A stretch of DNA of 64,000 nt from Mucilaginibacter sp. SMC90. GTDB lineage: Bacteria > Bacteroidota > Bacteroidia > Sphingobacteriales > Sphingobacteriaceae. Below are positions 58,082 through 64,000 of the stretch, in pieces; the first letter of the stretch is position 1, and every line of letters begins with the position of its first letter. The stretch lies in assembly GCF_022811725.1 (NCBI RefSeq), contig NZ_CP094527.1, forward strand, positions 248,001 to 312,000, given 5' to 3'. The notes under the pieces are model-generated. The model saw nothing but the letters and a program-made list of their open reading frames with translations, did not search any database and was not told the origin of the DNA. The position numbers and the translations under genes are program-made.

Positions 58082-59071
58082 ATGCCGGCACAAATTTATT
58101 CACCGTTCACCAATTTCAATTTCAGCAACAATAAATGTTTCCTTACGGGGCAAACCCTTAATTCGCCCGAGGAGCAGATCCAGGTATTTCCGCAATGGCT
58201 CATGAGCCGTTACGAGCTGGAAGACAAGCCATTTAAACTGCTTGACGAAAGCATGGCAACCTACAAAGACCTGAAGCTGCCCTGCACCGCCGAAGTTAAC
58301 GAGTTATACCTCGAGCCGCTTGAAAGCGAAATTGCTGCTGCTTTTGATACCGGTTACGAGGCCTTGAAAGCGCTTGATGAGGATAAACTGTTCCTGTGGG
58401 CTGGTAAATTGCTGTACGGAATTATTTTTAACGAGATCCAGGCGGGCATTAAACTCCAGCACTCGCAAGGCGAAGAATTTAACATATCTCAATCCATCAT
58501 CCATAAATTCAACAACCTGCACATGATGCTGCAAAGCCTCAACCTGCCTGTTGAGTTTGACGGCTTTAAGCCCTACAGCCTTGTTTTGTTTAAGGTTGAT
58601 AATGCCGAAAACGTTTTTGGTTACCGCGATGAGATCAATACCCTCACCTTCTCACTGCGTATCAAAGATTTTGGCCTGATCATTTGCCTGCAGGATAACG
58701 GCGCTAATGCCCGTTACCATAAGGAGGCTTTAGATAAAATTGCCGATAACATATTGCATCCCATTCAGTTTGAAGAGCTGAATGCAAGGTTCTTTTATTC
58801 GGCTTACCTGTTTAACCGCCTGCCCGAGTACGATATTTTCAATATTGGCGAAACGATATCATTAGAAGCCCTGCCGTTGCGCGGCACCAGCAGCAAGCCT
58901 TTGTTTGACGACTGGATGAACAAAACTTACGGACAGGTACTGGAAAACTTTTGGAAAAACTGGGGGTTCCTGCTGTTAGAGATCATCAAGAACCCCGAAA
59001 AACCTATGAGCTTTTTATTCAATGCCGATGGGGAGTTTAAAGATGCAAACGGGCTGGGGCTTCAGAAATAA
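58082..59071 (+). CDS. Conserved hypothetical protein (329 aa)
   Basis: I do not recognise a characterised family. The protein is soluble, with an N-terminal segment FNFSNNKCFLTGQTLNSPEE that reads like the cysteine-containing start of food-type binding proteins, followed by long helices (LFLWAGKLLYGIIFNEIQAG; IIHKFNNLHMMLQSLNLPVE) and a beta-rich middle (TLTFSLRIKDFGLIICLQDN). The ATG is placed at PAQIYSPF because a GTG further up would lie upstream of the promoter element. Its 3' end overlaps the convergent rhomboid gene by 35 nt. Confidence 0.75.
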   Translation: MPAQIYSPFTNFNFSNNKCFLTGQTLNSPEEQIQVFPQWLMSRYELEDKPFKLLDESMATYKDLKLPCTAEVNELYLEPLESEIAAAFDTGYEALKALDEDKLFLWAGKLLYGIIFNEIQAGIKLQHSQGEEFNISQSIIHKFNNLHMMLQSLNLPVEFDGFKPYSLVLFKVDNAENVFGYRDEINTLTFSLRIKDFGLIICLQDNGANARYHKEALDKIADNILHPIQFEELNARFFYSAYLFNRLPEYDIFNIGETISLEALPLRGTSSKPLFDDWMNKTYGQVLENFWKNWGFLLLEIIKNPEKPMSFLFNADGEFKDANGLGLQK

Positions 59072-59669
59072 TCTGGTGAATAAACTCGCCTAAAATCTGG
59101 TGATTAAAAACGATAGTGATCATCAGGCCGCTTATCGCTCCAAAAAAGTGAGCGTCGTGATTGATCTGGTCGCGTGAGTATTTTGAAGCAAAATGGCAAT
59201 ACACCAGGTATAAGATACCAAATACCCAAAACCAGATTCCTATCGGGATAGGTAGCATGTAAATGGTTTGCCATGGCATAAATAAAATTATACTAAAAAT
59301 TACCGCGCTAACGGCACCTGAAGCACCGAGGCTATAGTAATTATAATCGTTTTTGTGCTTAATTACAGTTGGCATATCGCTCAATATCAAGCTTAAAATA
59401 TATAGGATGCCAAACTGAAGATGCCCTATCAATGGCTCAAGGGTAAACGCAAAAAAATAAAACGACAGCATATTGAAAAACAAGTGCATCCAATCTCGGT
59501 GGATAAGCCCGCTGGTGATGATGGTGTGGATATCTTTTCCGCGCGAAACGGTGTAAGGATGCAGCATCATGCGTCCGTACAGGTTATTGTTTGAAAAAGC
59601 TAAAAGCGAAGTAATAATAGTTATTGCGAAAATAGCACAGGCCACCGGGGCCGTTTGTAAGTATTCCAT
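59037..59669 (-). CDS. Rhomboid family intramembrane serine protease
   Basis: A 210-residue protein with six predicted helices. The catalytic serine is in YSLGASGAVSAV (GxSG) and the histidine in HFFGAISG. The HRDWMHLFFNMLSFYFF segment matches the helix-2 HxxxN region. It cleaves membrane proteins within the bilayer; the substrate is unknown. Its start directly follows the end of the M14 gene, so the two are probably co-transcribed. Confidence 0.9.
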   Translation of the reverse strand: MEYLQTAPVACAIFAITIITSLLAFSNNNLYGRMMLHPYTVSRGKDIHTIITSGLIHRDWMHLFFNMLSFYFFAFTLEPLIGHLQFGILYILSLILSDMPTVIKHKNDYNYYSLGASGAVSAVIFSIILFMPWQTIYMLPIPIGIWFWVFGILYLVYCHFASKYSRDQINHDAHFFGAISGLMITIVFNHQILGEFIHQIISEAPARLHL

Positions 59670-61415
59670 TTATTTAAGGTCGAGTTTGGTATTAGTTAAA
59701 AGCCTGCCTACAGGATAGCGCATAAAAGTTTTTTCAAAGTAAGGCGAATTTCGGTAAACAAACATCAATTGCGCTTCGGCATTTTTGGCCAGCTGCGGAT
59801 CTTTTGCTTTGGCATCGTCCAGTTTTTGTTTAATTGAAGGATCTTTTTTTAGCAGATCGGCAGCAATATCTTCAAAAACATAATCCGAAAAATACTCCTT
59901 TTCACCCAGCATCGAATCAAAAAAGTTCCAGGCAAAAAACGAGTCTACCCCCTGCGGCTCCAGCGTTTCCACGATATAACGGTTTATTGGCTGATTAGTA
60001 TATACCACATAATCGCCGGTATAAAATTTAATTGGCATATCAACCGGGTTAAGCTTTACGCCGGTATGCAGGTAATGCCCCTCAAAAGGCCGTGCCGGGG
60101 TTTTCAGATCGGCTATGTAATACATTTGCAGGTTAAGCGTGGTATCGTGTGCCAGCTGTTTCATTTGCACACCATTCAGCTTAAACAGATCGATCACCTT
60201 GCCCCAGGCCTGCGGAATTACATAGGCAACCGGCTTATCGGCAGTGGCGGTAACTTTATAAGTGTTGTAGTACTTTATGGTTTTGGTGTAAGGTTTATCA
60301 CGATCATAATACAGCCTGGGCAAGCCGCTAACGCCGCTGGTTTTGTAACCGGCTTCATAACCTTTAAAAGCGATGGTATCAACTTTGCTATTATCAACCG
60401 CCCAGCTTAATGCAAAGGTTTTTTGATTAGTTATCTGCTCATCGGCTTTATGTTTCAACTCACCTATCAGTTTTGCGTCGCGCTGGTTAATTTCAATAAG
60501 ATGCTGCATAAAATCATAGGTAGCGTACACGCGTTTATCAAAAGGTTTGAGCATGTGCGTTTCGGTAATATAGCTAATGATGTTATGCTGGGCCGTAAAG
60601 CCGGTAGCAAAGCGCGGAGTTTCCAAGAAACTTACAATGCCCGAATCCGGCAGCCCTTCTTCGCCTGCACCATAGGGAATCATCTCATACCCGCTCTTTT
60701 TCATCTTGCTGTACAGGTATGGTGTCAGCGTTTTGGTAGTATAGTCGGCAAGGATAGGGTTTTGCTTTTCCTTTTGGGTTTCAATGAGTGTCATCACATA
60801 TTGGTAATCGGCACCATCGCTGGTATGATTATCTAAAAACACTTCAGGCTTCCAGGTGGTAAGGATCTGGGTAAAAGCTAAAGCGTTGCGACTATCGGCC
60901 TTAATAAAATCGCGGTTCAGATCAAGGTTACGGTAATTACCCCTGAAACCATAAGCCGATGGCCCGTTCTGGCTTACACGGCTCAGGCCACGGTTAAGGT
61001 TGCCGTCGATATTATATAGCGCTATGAGGCAGATCACCACATCTTTTGGCAGTGTATTATTTTTAAGCATATCGCGCACCAGCATCATACTGGCGTCAAT
61101 GCCTTCCGGTTCGCCGGGGTGAATGCCATTGTTGATGAGCAGCACTCGTTTGTTTTGCTTTTTAATTATCGCCGGATCAAATACCTTATCTTTTGAAAGT
61201 ACTACAAGCGTTAAAGGTTTGCCCACGTCGGTAGTACCGTAATTGATTAGCTTCATTTGCTGCGGGTACAACTTATTAAGCTTTTGATAGTAATCAATCA
61301 CCTGAGCATAGGTTGCAGTATAATTTTTATCCTTACTTAACTCAAACGGGGTGAGCTGGGCTTTGGCAGATAAGGCAATGAAACAGGTAATTAATGCAGC
61401 AAAAACTATTTTCAT
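59670..61415 (-). CDS. Secreted M14 family zinc carboxypeptidase
   Basis: A 581-residue exported metallopeptidase. A signal peptide (IVFAALITCFIALSAKAQ) precedes the peptidase domain at about 25-320. Zinc ligands are His and Glu in NNGIHPGEPEGIDASMM and a His in VFLDNHTSDGADYQY; the region FRGNYRNLDLNRDF has the substrate-binding arginine and Asn-Arg pair. A C-terminal domain of about 200 residues completes the protein. It likely trims peptides outside the cytoplasm. The rhomboid gene follows without a gap. Confidence 0.9.
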   Translation of the reverse strand: MKIVFAALITCFIALSAKAQLTPFELSKDKNYTATYAQVIDYYQKLNKLYPQQMKLINYGTTDVGKPLTLVVLSKDKVFDPAIIKKQNKRVLLINNGIHPGEPEGIDASMMLVRDMLKNNTLPKDVVICLIALYNIDGNLNRGLSRVSQNGPSAYGFRGNYRNLDLNRDFIKADSRNALAFTQILTTWKPEVFLDNHTSDGADYQYVMTLIETQKEKQNPILADYTTKTLTPYLYSKMKKSGYEMIPYGAGEEGLPDSGIVSFLETPRFATGFTAQHNIISYITETHMLKPFDKRVYATYDFMQHLIEINQRDAKLIGELKHKADEQITNQKTFALSWAVDNSKVDTIAFKGYEAGYKTSGVSGLPRLYYDRDKPYTKTIKYYNTYKVTATADKPVAYVIPQAWGKVIDLFKLNGVQMKQLAHDTTLNLQMYYIADLKTPARPFEGHYLHTGVKLNPVDMPIKFYTGDYVVYTNQPINRYIVETLEPQGVDSFFAWNFFDSMLGEKEYFSDYVFEDIAADLLKKDPSIKQKLDDAKAKDPQLAKNAEAQLMFVYRNSPYFEKTFMRYPVGRLLTNTKLDLK

Positions 61416-61486
61416 GAGTGAATACGTTGCTCAAATATAGTTTAAGTGTAGCAAAGCAACGGGGTGTAAGGTGATTTTTACGGGTA

Positions 61487-61581
61487 AGCCCCCTCTAAAT
61501 CTTCCCCGGAAGGGGAGACTTCTTATCTGCATCTGTCCTTTTTCAAAGCCCTCCCTTCCGCGGAGGGTTGGGGGGGGCTGG
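61487..61581. repeat. C/G-rich palindromic repeat pair
   Basis: Left part agccccctctaaatcttccc with CTTCCCCGGAAGGGGAG, right part CCCTCCCTTCCGCGGAGGG with a long G-run; the two halves pair imperfectly. Same general type as the elements at 932 and 40921. It lies between MmcQ and M14 genes of the same strand. Confidence 0.6.
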
Positions 61582-61591
61582 TTTGTGACTT

Positions 61592-61945
61592 TTACAAACC
61601 AGCAATCTCCGCCTGTACCTTCTTGGGTAAACTTTTAACCACCTCGTTATACGAGTGGTCAATCATTTCGCAAAGCTGTTTACGGGTGAGGGAACCATTC
61701 ATTTGCACGGTGTTCCACATTTTTTTATTCATGTGGTAGCCGGGCTGCACTTCGGGGTGGCGTTCGCGTAGTTCAACGGCCCATTCAGGGTCGCATTTAA
61801 CATTGAACCTGTCGCCGGTTTGTAAGCCGGTTAATAAAAAGATCTTTTCGGCAATTTTAAAAACCAGCGTATCCTCGCCAAAAGGGAAGCCTTCGGTAGC
61901 TCCCGGTTTTTGCAAACAATAATCGCGCAGTTCTTCTATGTTCAT
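61592..61945 (-). CDS. MmcQ/YjbR family protein
   Basis: A 117-residue protein of the CyaY-like YjbR fold. Typical parts are IEELRDYCLQKPGATEGFPF, FKIAEKIFLLTG, FNVKCDPEWAVELRE, GYHMNKKMWNTV and MIDHSYNEVVKSLPKK. The family is annotated as DNA-binding in some databases, but its role is unproven. Its ATG overlaps the stop of the outer-membrane gene by one base (TAATG), so translation is coupled. Confidence 0.9.
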   Translation of the reverse strand: MNIEELRDYCLQKPGATEGFPFGEDTLVFKIAEKIFLLTGLQTGDRFNVKCDPEWAVELRERHPEVQPGYHMNKKMWNTVQMNGSLTRKQLCEMIDHSYNEVVKSLPKKVQAEIAGL

Positions 61946-62694
61946 TACCTGAAGTTTCTGACCAATTTGGTATAGGATACCGTATTGCCAAAATTATATT
62001 TGAAACCTATACTGTATTGAACAAACTGATCGGGCGCGTTGTTTTTGAACTTTTGAGGGTTATCATTGTATCCGTCAAGCCCTTCACCAAAAGCATAGCT
62101 GTGCTGTACGCCCAGGGTTATAGTGTAACCCACCTGGTCATAATCATCATAAATTTTAAATTCGTAACCGAACCTTATTGGTACCATGAGGTTGATGCTC
62201 TTGTCTTTTCCCTGGAAACCTTCAATTTCGCCAACAGGGCCGTGGTTTTCGTATCCCGGCGGGTTCGAACGCTGAACAAAGGCCATCTTGTTTTTTATTG
62301 CACCAATGCCCGAGCCTATATAAAAGTTTTTAAGCACATTCAAAAAGCCACTGTTATCATAATCTATAATTTCACCCATTTGCAAATCGGCGCGAAGTAC
62401 GAGCGCTAAAAAGTTGTTTTTTGATTTGCGGCCAAATTCGTCCTTGTCGGGTGTAAGTCCCCCGCCTTCCAGGGTGCCAAAATGAAAATCAAGTGCTATA
62501 GGCACGTAAGGGCTATAGTTGTAGGTTAAATTAAGTGTACCGCCGGGGTGCCAAACCTGCCTTTTAAGATCGTCGAAGCCGCGCGCATAATTGACGCCTC
62601 CGCCAATGCCCCATTCATAATAGTTGAAACCACTTTGGGCTTTTGCCATAACCGAGACACAAACCAAAACAAAAAGCAGAAAATATTTTTTCAA
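61945..62694 (-). CDS. Putative outer membrane beta-barrel protein
   Basis: A 249-residue secreted protein. A signal peptide (YFLLFVLVCVSVMAKAQ) is followed by alternating aromatic and polar strands (YEWGIGGGVNYARG; GGTLNLTYNYSPYVPIALDF; FLALVLRADLQMGEII; VGYTITLGVQHSYAFGEG) that end in QYSIGFKYNFG, compatible with a small eight-to-ten-strand barrel. No more specific family is recognised. It is the first gene of a pair with MmcQ. Confidence 0.75.
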   Translation of the reverse strand: MKKYFLLFVLVCVSVMAKAQSGFNYYEWGIGGGVNYARGFDDLKRQVWHPGGTLNLTYNYSPYVPIALDFHFGTLEGGGLTPDKDEFGRKSKNNFLALVLRADLQMGEIIDYDNSGFLNVLKNFYIGSGIGAIKNKMAFVQRSNPPGYENHGPVGEIEGFQGKDKSINLMVPIRFGYEFKIYDDYDQVGYTITLGVQHSYAFGEGLDGYNDNPQKFKNNAPDQFVQYSIGFKYNFGNTVSYTKLVRNFR

Positions 62695-62772
62695 TGTATA
62701 ATTTATTCAATATTTACAATTGGAGATGGTTATTAACCGCCGCCTAAATTTGCACTAATATAGAAGCTTTAT

Positions 62773-64000
62773 ATGAATTTTAGTTCATTCATTAAGTTCA
62801 CAGTTACCGGGCGCTTCTTGCGTTACGTTACCATTGATACGCAATCCGACCCCTCTTCGGTTACGTTTCCATCAACAGAAAAACAAAAAGATTTGGGCCG
62901 CCTGCTTGTAAATGAGCTCTTAACAATGGGTGTAACCGATGCGCACCTTGATGAGTACGGGTATGTTTATGCTACTATTCCATCCAATACCGATAAAAAG
63001 GTGCCCGTGATCTGCTTTTGTTCGCACATGGATACTGCTCCCGATTGCAGCGGAAAAGACGTAAAGCCTATAGTACATAAAAACTACCAGGGACAGGATT
63101 TAATACTGCCGGATGATCATACACAAGTGATCCGCATGGTTGAGCACACCGATTTGAAAAACCAAATTGGTAACGACGTGATAACCGCCAGCGGCACTAC
63201 CCTGCTTGGCGCCGATAATAAAGCCGGCGTAGCCGAAATTATGGATGCCTGTTACCAGCTCATCAATCACCCTGAAATTAAACATGGCGATATCCGGATA
63301 TTATTTACGCCTGATGAGGAGGTTGGCCACGGAGTTGACCATGTGGATATTGCCAAATTAGGGGCCTTTGCTGCTTACACCATGGATGGCGAAAGCGCGG
63401 GTAATATGGAAAATGAAACCTTTTCGGCAGATGGGGCACGACTAACCGTTAATGGCGTAAGTTCACATCCCGGCTTTGCCAAAGGTAAAATGGAAAGTGC
63501 CATTAAAATTGCCGGGCAAATTATAGCCGCCCTGCCCGATGAGCTTTCGCCGGAGCATACTGAAGGAATGGAAGGCTTTGTACATCCCGTAGGTATTGAA
63601 GGCCATGTAGAAACAGCCAGTATCGATTTTATTATCCGCGATTTTGACGAAGCCAGGCTTGCAGATCATGTTGAGGTTATCCGCCAAACGGCTGCCGGAG
63701 TATTGAAGAAATTTCCGGGCTCAACATTTGATCTTGTTGTAAGCCAGCAATACCGTAATATGAAAGGCGTACTTGACCAGCACCCGCAAATTGTTGATTA
63801 CGCAATGGAAGCCATTAACCGTACCGGCTTAACCGCCAAATTGTGCAGCATACGTGGTGGTACTGATGGCTCAAGGCTGTCATTTATGGGATTGCCTTGC
63901 CCTAATATCTTTGCTGGCGAACACGCATTTCACAGCCGGCACGAGTGGGTATCGGTACAGGATATGCAAAAAGCGGTTGAAACCATTTTGCATTTATGCA
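62773..64000 (+). CDS. pepT: Peptidase T (tripeptidase), 3' end cut by the window edge
   Basis: An M20B aminopeptidase that releases the first residue of tripeptides. The 409 visible codons cover nearly the full normal length (about 410), and only the last few residues are missing. Seen are VTGRFLRYVTIDTQSDPSS, the first zinc motif CSHMDTAPD (His85, Asp87), TLLGADNKAGVAEI with the bridging Asp, FTPDEEVGHG with the catalytic Glu, RGGTDGSRLSFMGLP and the last ligand in EHAFHSRHEW. A TAAATTTG promoter element lies at 62745-62752. It is divergent from the outer-membrane gene. Confidence 0.95.
   Translation, partial: MNFSSFIKFTVTGRFLRYVTIDTQSDPSSVTFPSTEKQKDLGRLLVNELLTMGVTDAHLDEYGYVYATIPSNTDKKVPVICFCSHMDTAPDCSGKDVKPIVHKNYQGQDLILPDDHTQVIRMVEHTDLKNQIGNDVITASGTTLLGADNKAGVAEIMDACYQLINHPEIKHGDIRILFTPDEEVGHGVDHVDIAKLGAFAAYTMDGESAGNMENETFSADGARLTVNGVSSHPGFAKGKMESAIKIAGQIIAALPDELSPEHTEGMEGFVHPVGIEGHVETASIDFIIRDFDEARLADHVEVIRQTAAGVLKKFPGSTFDLVVSQQYRNMKGVLDQHPQIVDYAMEAINRTGLTAKLCSIRGGTDGSRLSFMGLPCPNIFAGEHAFHSRHEWVSVQDMQKAVETILHLC

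Noticed and set aside
1..64000. tRNA or rRNA genes
   Set aside because: No cloverleaf-like stretch with a TTCGA-type arm flanked by matching acceptor stems was found, and no rRNA-like conserved blocks were seen.

Overview
The window looks like chromosomal DNA from a soil or plant-associated Bacteroidota, most likely Sphingobacteriaceae (a Mucilaginibacter- or Pedobacter-like organism). This rests on a SusC/SusD/DUF1735 outer-membrane set, an OMP_b-brl_3 type receptor, a type B T9SS (CHU_C) cargo protein, a PadR/PspC pair, LytS/LytTR signalling, and many Bacteroidota-type promoters (TTG, about 20 nt, TAnnTTTG) with few clear Shine-Dalgarno sequences. The species cannot be fixed from sequence alone. 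No tRNA, rRNA, transposase, prophage or CRISPR array was seen.

Layout. 1-6.1 kb: the end of an M14-type peptidase, a TonB-receptor-like barrel, and a PadR-controlled PspC membrane protein. 6.2-12 kb: SusC-SusD-DUF1735 nutrient uptake operon closed by a strong terminator. 12-18.7 kb: DoxX, a secreted M20 amidohydrolase with a lipoprotein, an NTF2-like secreted protein, a luciferase-like monooxygenase, a fatty acid desaturase and an aminotransferase. 18.9-25 kb: a SNF2 helicase and a secreted PIG-L deacetylase separated by a cluster of hairpin repeats. 25.2-30 kb: a TetR-TolC-HlyD-MFS tripartite efflux operon with palindromic operators. 30-31.5 kb: AhpD and an AhpC whose cysteine pattern matches the AhpD-dependent type. 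31.7-34.2 kb: a WG-repeat protein and a DUF2306 membrane protein.

34.5-42.9 kb: a tellurium-resistance (Ter) type stress locus on the minus strand: an unknown 320-aa protein coupled to TerC, PgpA, a TerD pair, HAD phosphatase, phosphoribosyltransferase, a second TerD pair and TelA. This is the most system-like region. 43.3-44.4 kb: an ECF sigma/anti-sigma pair. It is followed by a gene-free stretch that I read as a sigma-54-type promoter with upstream palindromes driving a short (about 80 nt) non-coding RNA that ends in a terminator. 44.7-48.5 kb: an AraC regulator with three SDR oxidoreductases and an Atu4866-like protein.

48.5-64 kb: housekeeping and accessory genes: an RsmI-like methyltransferase, a FAD monooxygenase, a T9SS cargo protein, a LytS/LytTR two-component system, MiaE, CsbD, a dipeptide epimerase, a rhomboid protease, an M14 carboxypeptidase, MmcQ/YjbR, a small outer-membrane protein and PepT (cut by the right edge). 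At least six families of intergenic hairpin repeats are scattered through the window, some of them inside presumed operons.
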